Assembly (NCBI RefSeq): GCF_003590645.1
Contig: NZ_CP031834.1
Span: 310,001-374,000, forward strand
Length of the DNA: 64,000 nt
DNA from: Mesorhizobium sp. DCY119
GTDB lineage: Bacteria > Pseudomonadota > Alphaproteobacteria > Rhizobiales > Rhizobiaceae
Reading direction: 5' to 3'
A model generated the notes under the pieces. It was not told where the DNA came from. It did no database searches and saw only the letters and a list, made by a program, of their open reading frames with translations. Below, one piece after another: positions 15,855-24,288 of this stretch; position 1 is the first letter of the stretch; the number at the start of each line of letters is the position of its first letter. A program made the translations under genes and the position numbers.

Positions 15855-16967
15855 TCAGGCCACCGAACGCATGCATTCTGGGCGAATTCGCTCAGCGGAA
15901 GCAGCATTGAATGCAAGCTTTGCAGCCATGTCGATCACTACGCCGGGGACGAGATCGACCTGAATGCCCTCGCTTTCGACCCGGTCGATCGCAGCATCCG
16001 CGTGTCTATCGTGCGTCGGGTCACCTGCGATGAGCCAGACGACATGCTTGCCGGATCTGGCGAGCGCGATCATCTGTTCGCATATGCTCTGACGTTCACT
16101 GCCCTCGACGCGGATACGCTGCGCTTCGCGGCGGGCAAGCTCCAGCGCTTCACCTGTCACGACATCGTCGAACAGGATGATGTCAGCCGCCTGCAGGACG
16201 CGGACGGCCTTGATCGTCAGCAGCTCCGCCTCGCCCGGCCCGGCGCCGACCAGCGTGATCCGGCCAACCATCTGATCAGGATTTGCGGCGATGCTGTTTG
16301 CCTCGCGAAAGAGGCCGCTCGCCTCGCGCTGCGTGAACGGCCTGTCGAAAGCACGCCGGACAAAGCGCTCCCAGAAGTCGCGGCGCGGTGTACCGGCGAC
16401 CAGCCGCGCGTTGATGGAAGCGCGCATCGTCTGCGCCCAATGCGCCCATGCCGAAAGCGAGGCCGGCAGCAGCGTCTCGATCCGGCGACGAATGGCCTGG
16501 GCGAGAATGGGTGCAGCACCTGCCGTCGAGATGCCGATAACGACGGGCGAACGATTGACGATCGAGCCGAACTGGAACTGACAGAACTCAGGCTTGTCTA
16601 TGACATTGACCGGGACGCCGGCCGCGATTGCCGCCGCATGAAACGCCTTTGCCTCATCTTCGCAGGCAGCATCGGCCACAGCGATCGCCATATCTTCGAG
16701 AACCTCTGCGCTCCAGCCCTCGTCGTGGTGGACGAAGCTTCCGTTCTCGATAAGTGGAACGAAATCGGCGCACAACTCGCTCGCTGGCGCAAAGACATGC
16801 ACTTGCGCACCGGCAGCCGCCAGAAGCTCGGCCTTCCAAAGTGCCGCCTCCGAGCCGCCGGCGACCAGGACGCGCTTGTCCTCGAGGCTGAAAAACACCG
16901 GCAGGACGGACAGCCTGCCCATGCGCGCCGGAGCGCGTTCATTCTGCCGCTTGAAGACGCCGTGCAT
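15855..16967 (-). CDS. cysG: Siroheme synthase with a truncated uroporphyrinogen methyltransferase domain
   Basis: 370 residues from ATG 16967, which has AAGGGGAT upstream and overlaps the nasA 3' end by 29 bases; ATG 16922 is an alternative. Residues about 15-215 are a Met8-type precorrin-2 dehydrogenase/ferrochelatase module (LPVFFSLEDKRVLVAGG; ISTAGAAPILAQAIRRRIE). From 233 a uroporphyrinogen-III methyltransferase domain starts well (ITLVGAGPGEAELLTIKAV) but is only about 138 residues instead of about 250. The GGDPFVFGRGGEE motif reads AGDPTHDRHADAAI, and the chain ends 28 residues after VPG. Siroheme is the cofactor of NirB, so its position last in the nitrate operon fits. The methylase half is probably inactive; a separate enzyme would have to supply precorrin-2. 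Confidence 0.85.
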   Translation of the reverse strand: MHGVFKRQNERAPARMGRLSVLPVFFSLEDKRVLVAGGSEAALWKAELLAAAGAQVHVFAPASELCADFVPLIENGSFVHHDEGWSAEVLEDMAIAVADAACEDEAKAFHAAAIAAGVPVNVIDKPEFCQFQFGSIVNRSPVVIGISTAGAAPILAQAIRRRIETLLPASLSAWAHWAQTMRASINARLVAGTPRRDFWERFVRRAFDRPFTQREASGLFREANSIAANPDQMVGRITLVGAGPGEAELLTIKAVRVLQAADIILFDDVVTGEALELARREAQRIRVEGSERQSICEQMIALARSGKHVVWLIAGDPTHDRHADAAIDRVESEGIQVDLVPGVVIDMAAKLAFNAASAERIRPECMRSVA

Positions 16968-19605
16968 CGATGATCCCCTTGATTTCGGCGCGGCAGGAGC
17001 CGCAATTCGTGCCGGCCTGGAGGGCGGCACCGATGGCCTCGACGCTGGCGCAGCCGCCCTGCACTGCCTGCGCGATCTGGTTGGCGCCGACACTGAAGCA
17101 TGAGCAGACTATGGCGCCGCGATCGGCCTGGTTGCCGCCCGGCCGTCCCGCGACCACCACCAGGCGCATGCGGCGGTCGGCATGGGTCATGCTCAGCTGC
17201 TCCACCGCCCAGCCGCGCGACACGGCCACCGGCTCGCGGGCGAGATAGAGTGCGCGGGCGAGCCGTTCACCGACGAAGCGGGCAAAGCGGTGCTGGCCGT
17301 TTGCGGTGTCATGGTAGGCGAGCGTCTCGCCCTGTTCCCCATGGCCGAAAAGCTTGGCGGCAAAAGCCGTCCAGTCCCGGCTCGCGCTCAAAGCCAGTTC
17401 GACCCGCCAGCCGCCATTGCTGCGGCCGATGCTCCAATAGTCGGCGTCGATGGCTGTGGGCCGTTCCGCCAGCACGGCAAAGCCGAAGGCATGGGCGGCG
17501 AAGCGTTCCATGCGTGCCGGGACATTCTTGGATGCCGGCTGGCCGGACACCGGATCGGTGACGGGTGAGACCAGCGCATCGACGCGCGCTTTCGAGGCGA
17601 ACTGATCGGTCCAGTGCATCGGCACGAAAATTGAGCCTGGCCGTTGGCGCGGCGTTACCAATGCGCGCAGCAGCACTTCGCCATGCACCGTCGAGACACG
17701 AACGATGTCGGCGTCGGAGATGCCGTACTGGCGGGCATCCGATGGATGGATTTCGGCAAACGGCTCGGCCAGATGCTGTGACAGGCGCTGGCTTTTGCCG
17801 GTGCGGGTCATGGTGTGCCAATGGTCACGCACGCGGCCGGTGTTGAGGGTGAGCGGGTAAGCGTTGTCAGCCCGCTTTAGGGGCGCGGGCATGACCGGCA
17901 CGAACCACGCCTTGCGGTCAGGCGTGAAGAAGTTGCCATGGGCGAAGAAACGGGTTTCCTTCCCACCAGAGTAATCAGGTGCTGGCCACTGAAACGGCGT
18001 GAGCGCCTCATAATTTTCGTCGTCGACCCCCGCATAAGCGCCGATATCGAAATCGCGCGCGCCATTATTCTCGAAAGCCGACAGAGTGGCATGTTCGGCG
18101 AAGATTTCCGCCGGCGCGTCATAAGAAAACGCCTCGGCAAAGCCCATGCGCTTGGCCACCTCCACCATCGCCCACCAGTCCGGCCGCGCCTCGCCGGGTG
18201 GTGGCAGAAAGGCGCGCTGGCGCGAGATGCGGCGCTCCGAATTGGTGACCGTGCCGTCCTTCTCGCCCCAGCCCGTGGCCGGCAGTTTCACATGGGCGTG
18301 GCGGATGGTGTCGGTATTCGCTGCAATGTCGGAGACGACGACGAAGGGACAGGCGCGCAGCGCGGCTTCCACGGCGTCGGCGTCGGGCATGGAATCGGCC
18401 GGGTTGGTGGCCATGATCCACAGCGCCTTGATGCGGCCGTCTGCAACGGCGCGAAACATTTCGACCGCTTTCAGGCCCGGCTTCTCGGCGATTGCCGGTG
18501 CGCGCCAGAAACGCTGCACGCGGTCGCGGTGCTGCGGGTTCTCGATCTCCATATGGGCGGCCAGCATGTTGGCGAGCCCGCCAACCTCGCGCCCGCCCAT
18601 GGCATTGGGCTGGCCGGTGACCGAGAACGGCCCCATGCCCGGCCTGCCGATGCGGCCCGTCGCCAGATGGCAGTTGATGATGGCGTTGACCTTGTCGGTG
18701 CCGGAGGCTGACTGGTTGACGCCCTGGCTGTAGACGGTGACCGCGCGCTGCGTTTGCGCAAACAGGGAATAGAACCGCGCAAGCATTTCTTCCTGGATGC
18801 CAGTGCGATCGGAGACGGCGGCGAGATCGAGCGCCCCAGCCGCAGAAAGCGCGTCGTCAAAACCATTCGTGTGCCGGCTAATATAATCTCGATCCAGATG
18901 CCCGTTATCGGCCAGATAGGTGAGCAGGCCGGTGAAGAGCGCAGTATCGCCGTCCGGGGCGATGGCGAGATGCAGGTCGGCGATGTCGGCGGTCATGGTG
19001 CGGCGCGGGTCGATCACCACGATCTTCATGCCGGGCCGCTTTTCCCTGGCTGCGACGATGCGCTGATAGAGCACTGGGTGGCACCAGGCGAGGTTGGAGC
19101 CGACTAGCACGATCAGGTCGGCAAGCTCCAGATCCTCATAGGTGCCGGGCACGGTGTCCGAGCCGAAGGCGCGACGATGGCCGGCGACGGACGAGGCCAT
19201 GCAAAGCCGCGAATTGGTGTCGATATTGGCCGAGCCGACAAAGCCCTTCATCAGCTTGTTAGCGACGTAATAATCCTCGGTCAGCAACTGTCCCGAGACG
19301 TAGAACGCCACCGAATCCGGCCCGTGTTCGGCGATTGCCTGTGAGAATTTCGTGGCGACGAGATCGAGCGCCTCATCCCAGCCGGCGCGGTGGCCCTGGA
19401 TTTCGGGATAGAGCAGGCGATCGTCGAGGTCGATGGTCTCGGCCAGCGCCGAGCCCTTGGAGCAGAGTCGTCCGAAATTGGCCGGATGGTTGGGGTCGCC
19501 GCGAACGGTTATCTTCCCGTTCGCGGCGACCTCGGCCAGCACGCCGCAACCCACCCCGCAATAGGGGCAGGTGGTCCTCACCTCGCGCGCTTCCTCCGTT
19601 TTCAT
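16939..19605 (-). CDS. nasA: Assimilatory nitrate reductase, molybdopterin catalytic subunit
   Basis: 888 residues. It reduces nitrate to nitrite in the cytoplasm using Mo-bis-MGD. The N-terminal [4Fe-4S] ligands are Cys13, Cys16, Cys20 and Cys48 (CPYCGVGC ... GRLCSKG), and the likely Mo-ligand cysteine is in NSRLCMAS near residue 143. The MGD-binding and C-terminal molydopterin-dinucleotide domains follow (LTLNTGRVRDHWHTMTRTGK near 610). A BFD-like [2Fe-2S] domain closes the chain (VCSCFSV ... NCGSCRAEI, about 828-875), as in NasA proteins that take electrons without NarB-type ferredoxin docking. It starts 3 bases after nirD and its end overlaps cysG. Confidence 0.95.
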   Translation of the reverse strand: MKTEEAREVRTTCPYCGVGCGVLAEVAANGKITVRGDPNHPANFGRLCSKGSALAETIDLDDRLLYPEIQGHRAGWDEALDLVATKFSQAIAEHGPDSVAFYVSGQLLTEDYYVANKLMKGFVGSANIDTNSRLCMASSVAGHRRAFGSDTVPGTYEDLELADLIVLVGSNLAWCHPVLYQRIVAAREKRPGMKIVVIDPRRTMTADIADLHLAIAPDGDTALFTGLLTYLADNGHLDRDYISRHTNGFDDALSAAGALDLAAVSDRTGIQEEMLARFYSLFAQTQRAVTVYSQGVNQSASGTDKVNAIINCHLATGRIGRPGMGPFSVTGQPNAMGGREVGGLANMLAAHMEIENPQHRDRVQRFWRAPAIAEKPGLKAVEMFRAVADGRIKALWIMATNPADSMPDADAVEAALRACPFVVVSDIAANTDTIRHAHVKLPATGWGEKDGTVTNSERRISRQRAFLPPPGEARPDWWAMVEVAKRMGFAEAFSYDAPAEIFAEHATLSAFENNGARDFDIGAYAGVDDENYEALTPFQWPAPDYSGGKETRFFAHGNFFTPDRKAWFVPVMPAPLKRADNAYPLTLNTGRVRDHWHTMTRTGKSQRLSQHLAEPFAEIHPSDARQYGISDADIVRVSTVHGEVLLRALVTPRQRPGSIFVPMHWTDQFASKARVDALVSPVTDPVSGQPASKNVPARMERFAAHAFGFAVLAERPTAIDADYWSIGRSNGGWRVELALSASRDWTAFAAKLFGHGEQGETLAYHDTANGQHRFARFVGERLARALYLAREPVAVSRGWAVEQLSMTHADRRMRLVVVAGRPGGNQADRGAIVCSCFSVGANQIAQAVQGGCASVEAIGAALQAGTNCGSCRAEIKGIIDARRLQAAE

Positions 19606-19608
19606 GCC

Positions 19609-19938
19609 TCACGCCGCCCGATCGGCCAGCGCTTCCAGCGCGATGAACAGCCGTTCGCCGTCGACCCGCACCGGAATGGTTTTCACCGCGCCTTCATCCG
19701 CACCGAGCGCCTTGCCGGTTTCGAGCGAAATCACCCAGTTGTGCAGCGGGCAGGTAACTGCCGCGCCATGGACTATACCCTGGCTGAGCGGGCCGCCCTT
19801 GTGCGGGCAATGGTCCTCGATGGCGAAGACCTGATCGTCAGCCGTGCGAAACACCGCGATCTTGCCTTGCGGCGTCGCCACGCAGCGCGCACCGCGCCGG
19901 GGGATGTCGGCGATGGCGCCGATGGGGATCCAATTCAT
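19609..19938 (-). CDS. nirD: Nitrite reductase small subunit, Rieske-type
   Basis: 109 residues, the usual size of NirD, the partner of the NADH-dependent siroheme nitrite reductase NirB. It has the Rieske fold, and both ligand pairs are present: Cys-x-His in DHCPHKGG and Cys-x-x-His in CPLHNW. Enterobacterial NirD lacks these ligands, so this form may hold a real [2Fe-2S] cluster. It lies 142 bases after nirB, separated by repeat B, and is followed after 3 bases by nasA. Confidence 0.93.
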   Translation of the reverse strand: MNWIPIGAIADIPRRGARCVATPQGKIAVFRTADDQVFAIEDHCPHKGGPLSQGIVHGAAVTCPLHNWVISLETGKALGADEGAVKTIPVRVDGERLFIALEALADRAA

Positions 19939-19976
19939 TGGGACAATCTCCTTGAAATGAATCGTGCGGTGGCTTT

Positions 19977-20075
19977 ACCCCCACCCCTAGCCCCTCCCCA
20001 CAAGGGGGAGGGGGATTCGAAAACGCTGCTGCCAAGTCCCCCTCCCCCTTGTGGGGAGGGGTTGGGGGTGGGGGT
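19977..20075. repeat. Palindromic repeat, family B, copy 2, inside the nirB-nirD gap
   Basis: Arms ACCCCCACCCCTAGCCCCTC...CAAGGGGGAGGGGG and the complement flank a centre of about 25 bases, between nirB and nirD. In the mRNA this would be a very stable hairpin between two genes whose products form one enzyme. Confidence 0.85.
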
Positions 20076-20080
20076 CTCTT

Positions 20081-22531
20081 TCACTCCGCGGCCTCCGCAA
20101 AACCCACCGAAGCCATCGGCCGGAACTCGTGCTTGTCCTTGCCAGAGACGCGTTCCGACCATGGGTCTACCTGGGCGAATTTCTGGGAGAAGACGAAGCG
20201 CTCGTAGTAAGCGCGGCGCTTTTCGCCGTCGTCCATGATCTGGCGGCGGATTTCGTCGAGGCCGACGCGCTTGGCCCATTTGTAGATGCGCTCGAGATAG
20301 CGCGCCTGCTCGCGGTACATCTGCGTCAGCGCCACGATGTGTTCCAGCGCCTCGTCCTCGGTCTTGACCTGCCCCAGAACCTCGGTGCCCTTGATGTCGA
20401 GGCCGGCAGCGCCGGCGAAATGGATTTCGAAGCCGGAATCCACGCAGATGACGCCGACATCCTTGCAGGTCGCCTCGGCGCAGTTTCGCGGACAGCCGGA
20501 AACCGCCATCTTCAGCTTGGCCGGCGTCCACGAGCCCCACATGAATTTCTCGATGCGGATGCCGAGGCCCGTCGAATCCTGCGTGCCGAAGCGGCACCAG
20601 TCGGAGCCGACGCAGGTCTTCACCGTGCGCAGGCCCTTGGCGTAGGCATGGCCGGAGACGAAGCCCGCCTGCCCCAGATCGGCCCAGACGGCGGGCAGGT
20701 CCTCCTTGCGGATGCCGAGCATGTCGATGCGCTGGCCGCCAGTGACCTTGACCATCGGGATGTCAAACTTGTCGACCACATCGGCGATGGCGCGCAGCTC
20801 GTGGGAGTTGGTGACGCCGCCCCACATGCGCGGCACCACCGAATAGGTGCCGTCCTTCTGGATGTTGGCGTGGACGCGCTCGTTGATGAAGCGCGACTGA
20901 TAGTCGTCGGCATATTCGTCCGGCCAGTCGGCGACGAGATAGTAATTCAGCGCCGGGCGGCACTTGGCGCAGCCGCAGGAGGTCTGCCATTCCAGCTCCT
21001 GCATCACCGCCGGAATGGTCTTCAGGCCCTTCGCCTTGATCAGCCTGCGCACCTCGTCATGGCCGAGTGCGGTGCAGGAACACATGGGCTGCACGGCGGC
21101 GGGGTTGTATGTGTCGCCCAGCGTCAGCACCATCAGCTTCTCGACCAGCCCGGTGCAGGAACCGCAGGAGGCGGAAGCCTTGGTGTGGGCGCGCACATCG
21201 TCGAGAGAGGTCAGCCCTTTGGCCATGATCGTGCCGGTGATCTTGCCCTTGCAGACGCCGTTGCAGCCGCAGATTTCCGCATCATCCGGCAAGGCTGCAA
21301 CGGCCGCCATAGGGTCCAGCGGCGACCCTCCCTGATAGGCCTGGCCGAAGATGAGCGTTTCGCGCATCTCCGAGATGTCGGTGCCCTTCTTCTTCAGGTC
21401 GTTGAACCAGGCACCATCGGCCGTCTCGCCATAGAGCACGGTGCCGATGATGCGGTTGTCCTTCAGCACGAGGCGCTTGTAGACGCCGGCAGAGGCATCG
21501 CGCAGCACGATCTCCTGCCGGTCGTCGCCATCGGCGAAATCGCCAAGCGAGAACAGGTCGATGCCGGTGACTTTCAGCTTGGTCGGCGTGTCGGAATGGA
21601 CGAAGCCGGCGCCCTCCTCGCCGGCGAGCCGAGACGCTGTCACGCGCGCCATCTCATAGAGCGGCGCGACGAGGCCATAGACCTGCCCGCCGACCTCGGC
21701 GCATTCACCAAGCGCATAGATATCGGGATCGGAGGTCTGCATACCAGCATCGACGACGATGCCGCGATTGACCGCCAGCCCGGCATCCTTGGCCAGAGCC
21801 GCATTGGGCCTTATGCCGACAGCCATCACCACCAGCGTGGCCGGAACGATGGTGCCGTCGGCCAGTTCGACGCCTTCGACCTTGCCGTTGCCAACGATCG
21901 CCTTGGTGTTGGCCTTGGTCATCACCTTGATGCCGCGCTCCTCCACCGCCTTCTGCAAGAGGTAGCCGGCGGCCGGGTCGAGCTGGCGTTCCATCAGCGT
22001 CGGCATGACATGCAGCACGGTGACGTCCATGCCCTGCATGCTCAGCCCCGCCGCCGCTTCCAGCCCGAGCAGGCCGCCGCCGATCACCACCGCCTTCGCT
22101 CGCGATTGCGCGGCGAGCAGCATGGCCTGCACGTCGTCAAGGTCGCGGTAGGACAGAACGCCCGGCAGATCGTGGCCGGGAACAGGAATGATGAAGGGCA
22201 CCGAGCCGGTGGCGATGACCAGCCGGTCGTAGCTTTCGGTGACGCCGTGATCCGAGGTCACGGTTTTCGCCGCGCGATCGATGGCGACGATCTTGTGGCC
22301 CTTGTAAAGCGTCACGCCATTGGCGACGTACCAGCCATCGCCGTGGATGACGATTTCCTCGAAGGTCTTCTCGCCCGACAGAACGGGCGAAAGCATGATG
22401 CGGTCGTAATTGACGCGCGGCTCGGCGTTGAAGATCGTGACGTCGAAGCGGCCCGGCGCCTTCTCGAAAAGATGCTCCAGCATCCTGCCCGGCGCCATGC
22501 CGTTGCCAATGATGACGAGTTTCTCGGTCAT
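20081..22531 (-). CDS. nirB: NAD(P)H-dependent assimilatory nitrite reductase, large subunit
   Basis: 816 residues. It reduces nitrite to ammonium in the cytoplasm. Order: pyridine-nucleotide-disulphide oxidoreductase domain (1-320; VIIGNGMAPGRMLE and VVIGGGLLGLEAA bind FAD and NAD), BFD-like [2Fe-2S] domain (about 415-470; CGCNGVCKGKI ... SCGSCTGLV), then the siroheme/[4Fe-4S] half. The cluster-siroheme ligands are in CVGSDWC (about 641-647) and CPRNC (about 680-684). The C-terminal tail is normal. It starts 4 bases after nrtC, in one transcription unit with the transporter. Confidence 0.96.
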   Translation of the reverse strand: MTEKLVIIGNGMAPGRMLEHLFEKAPGRFDVTIFNAEPRVNYDRIMLSPVLSGEKTFEEIVIHGDGWYVANGVTLYKGHKIVAIDRAAKTVTSDHGVTESYDRLVIATGSVPFIIPVPGHDLPGVLSYRDLDDVQAMLLAAQSRAKAVVIGGGLLGLEAAAGLSMQGMDVTVLHVMPTLMERQLDPAAGYLLQKAVEERGIKVMTKANTKAIVGNGKVEGVELADGTIVPATLVVMAVGIRPNAALAKDAGLAVNRGIVVDAGMQTSDPDIYALGECAEVGGQVYGLVAPLYEMARVTASRLAGEEGAGFVHSDTPTKLKVTGIDLFSLGDFADGDDRQEIVLRDASAGVYKRLVLKDNRIIGTVLYGETADGAWFNDLKKKGTDISEMRETLIFGQAYQGGSPLDPMAAVAALPDDAEICGCNGVCKGKITGTIMAKGLTSLDDVRAHTKASASCGSCTGLVEKLMVLTLGDTYNPAAVQPMCSCTALGHDEVRRLIKAKGLKTIPAVMQELEWQTSCGCAKCRPALNYYLVADWPDEYADDYQSRFINERVHANIQKDGTYSVVPRMWGGVTNSHELRAIADVVDKFDIPMVKVTGGQRIDMLGIRKEDLPAVWADLGQAGFVSGHAYAKGLRTVKTCVGSDWCRFGTQDSTGLGIRIEKFMWGSWTPAKLKMAVSGCPRNCAEATCKDVGVICVDSGFEIHFAGAAGLDIKGTEVLGQVKTEDEALEHIVALTQMYREQARYLERIYKWAKRVGLDEIRRQIMDDGEKRRAYYERFVFSQKFAQVDPWSERVSGKDKHEFRPMASVGFAEAAE

Positions 22532-22535
22532 GGTG

Positions 22536-23333
22536 CTACTCCGCCGCTTCCACGAAGCGGTGACGCTCGTAGAGGAATTTCAGCACCGCCTCGCGGCAAC
22601 GCAGATAGGTTCGATCGGAAGCGAGCTCGACGCGCTTGCGCGGCCGGTCGAGCGGCACGTCGAGCACCTCGCCAATGCGGGCCGCGGGACCATTGGTCAT
22701 CATGACGATGCGGTCGGAGAGCAGCACGGCCTCGTCGACATCATGGGTGATCATGATCATGGTGTTGCCGAGCCTTGCATGGATATCCATCACCGCATCC
22801 TGCAGATGCGCCCGGGTCAGCGCGTCGAGCGCACCGAAAGGTTCGTCCAGCAGCAGGATCTTCGGCTCCATGGCCAGCGCACGGGCAATGCCGACGCGCT
22901 GCTTCATGCCGCCGGAAATCTCGGCCGGACGCTTGTCCGAGGCGTGCGCCATCTGGACGAGGTCGAGATTGCGCATGATCCAGTCGTGCCGCTCGGCCCT
23001 GGTCCTGGTCGAACCGAACACCTTGGCAACCGCGAGATTGACGTTTTCATAGACGGTGAGCCAGGGCAGCAGGCTGTGGTTCTGGAACACCACGGCGCGC
23101 TCCGGGCCGGGGCTGTCGACCTCCTTGTCTTCAAGCAGAACCGCGCCGGCGGAAACCTTGGTCAGGCCGGCGATGAGGTTGAGCAGCGTGGACTTGCCGC
23201 AGCCGGAATGGCCGATGATCGACACGAACTCGCCCTGGTCAATACCGAGCGTGATGCCCTTCAGCACTTCGGTGCGGGTACCGCCGCGGGTGAAGGACTT
23301 GTCGATGTGATCGAGCTTCAGATAGGGCTTCAT
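22536..23333 (-). CDS. nrtC: Nitrate ABC transporter ATP-binding protein
   Basis: 265 residues, a single-domain NrtD/SsuB-type ATPase. Visible motifs are Walker [13 protein letters not shown]-loop FQNHSLLPWLTV, signature ISGGMKQR, Walker B ILLLDEPFGALD and H-loop ITHDVDEA. It drives nitrate/nitrite uptake with NrtA and NrtB. It starts 9 bases after nrtB. It lacks the NrtA-like C-terminal regulatory domain of cyanobacterial NrtC, so by architecture it is closer to NrtD/NasD; the symbol follows common rhizobial usage. Confidence 0.92.
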   Translation of the reverse strand: MKPYLKLDHIDKSFTRGGTRTEVLKGITLGIDQGEFVSIIGHSGCGKSTLLNLIAGLTKVSAGAVLLEDKEVDSPGPERAVVFQNHSLLPWLTVYENVNLAVAKVFGSTRTRAERHDWIMRNLDLVQMAHASDKRPAEISGGMKQRVGIARALAMEPKILLLDEPFGALDALTRAHLQDAVMDIHARLGNTMIMITHDVDEAVLLSDRIVMMTNGPAARIGEVLDVPLDRPRKRVELASDRTYLRCREAVLKFLYERHRFVEAAE

Positions 23334-23342
23334 GATGTTTCC

Positions 23343-24236
23343 TCAGCTCGCGGACGTGCCGCGTGTGACGAAGGCGCCGACCGCCGCAACCAGCCGGTCG
23401 AGCATGAAGCCGACCACGCCGATATAGACGAGCGCAACGATGATGTCGGGCAGGCGCGAGGAGTTCCACGCATCCCAGATGAAGAAGCCGATGCCGACGC
23501 CGCCGGTCAGCATTTCTGCCGCCACGATCGCCAGCCAGGACAGGCCGATGCCGATCCTCAAGCCGGTGAAGATGTAGGGAGCGGCGGCCGGCACCATGAT
23601 CTTGAAGAAGAATTCGACCGGGTTGAGCCGCAGGATCTGCGCGACGTTGCGGTAGTCCTGCGGGATGTTCCGGACGCCGACCGCCGTGTTGATGATCACC
23701 GGCCAGATGGCGGTGATGAAGATGACGAAAAGGGCTGCAGGATTGGAATCGCGGAAGGCTGCGAGCGCAAGCGGCAGCCAGGCAAGCGGCGGCACCGTGC
23801 GCAATATCTGGAACACCGGGTCCAGCCCGCGCATGGCCCAGACCGACTGGCCGATCAAGGCACCGATGGCTACGCCGACAACAGCCGCGAGCCCGAAACC
23901 AACCGCCACCCGCTGCAGCGAGGCAAGGATGCGCCACCCGAGACCGACATCCTGCGGGCCGAAGTTGAAGAAAGGATGGACGATCAGGTCATAGGCCTCG
24001 CTCCAGACCTGTGTGGGCGGCGGCAGGCTGGCGCCGGGCGACGAGCAGGCCGCCTCCCAGACCAGCAGGATGACGAGAACGACGACGGCCGGCGGCAGAA
24101 CCGCGGATGCGACGCGACGGGCGAGTGCGACCACATCGAGGCGCGACGATGGTTTTGCCGGCAAAGCGACGACTTCGGACGGCCGGGACGGCGCGGCCAT
24201 TTCGGCGGCATGCTCCTTGAGAGCGTGTACGGTCAT
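23343..24236 (-). CDS. nrtB: Nitrate ABC transporter permease
   Basis: 297 residues from ATG 24236; the upstream extension to 24401 overlaps nrtA in another frame and is an artefact. About six transmembrane helices follow a cytoplasmic tail of about 40 residues. The cytoplasmic loop reads RNVAQILRLNPVEFFFKIMVPAA near 195-217, as in the NtrB/SsuC permease family. It sits between nrtA and nrtC. Confidence 0.92.
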   Translation of the reverse strand: MTVHALKEHAAEMAAPSRPSEVVALPAKPSSRLDVVALARRVASAVLPPAVVVLVILLVWEAACSSPGASLPPPTQVWSEAYDLIVHPFFNFGPQDVGLGWRILASLQRVAVGFGLAAVVGVAIGALIGQSVWAMRGLDPVFQILRTVPPLAWLPLALAAFRDSNPAALFVIFITAIWPVIINTAVGVRNIPQDYRNVAQILRLNPVEFFFKIMVPAAAPYIFTGLRIGIGLSWLAIVAAEMLTGGVGIGFFIWDAWNSSRLPDIIVALVYIGVVGFMLDRLVAAVGAFVTRGTSAS

Positions 24237-24260
24237 ACGGAAAACTCCAGGGATCGTTGC

Positions 24261-24281
24261 GGCGCGGCGGGCAGCCGCGCC
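24261..24281 (-). promoter_or_regulatory. Intercistronic stem-loop between nrtA and nrtB
   Basis: GGCGCGGC and GCCGCGCC form a perfect 8-base stem around a 5-base loop, inside a 52-base gap. No U tract. It occupies the same place as the hairpins after the other two binding-protein genes in this window. Confidence 0.6.
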
Positions 24282-24288
24282 GGCGGGA

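Noticed and set aside
20051-22705. 884-residue plus-strand frame opposite nirB, longer than nirB itself
   Set aside because: Arises from third-position GC bias of nirB; the translation is His/Asp/Arg-rich with no domain, while nirB has all its cofactor motifs.
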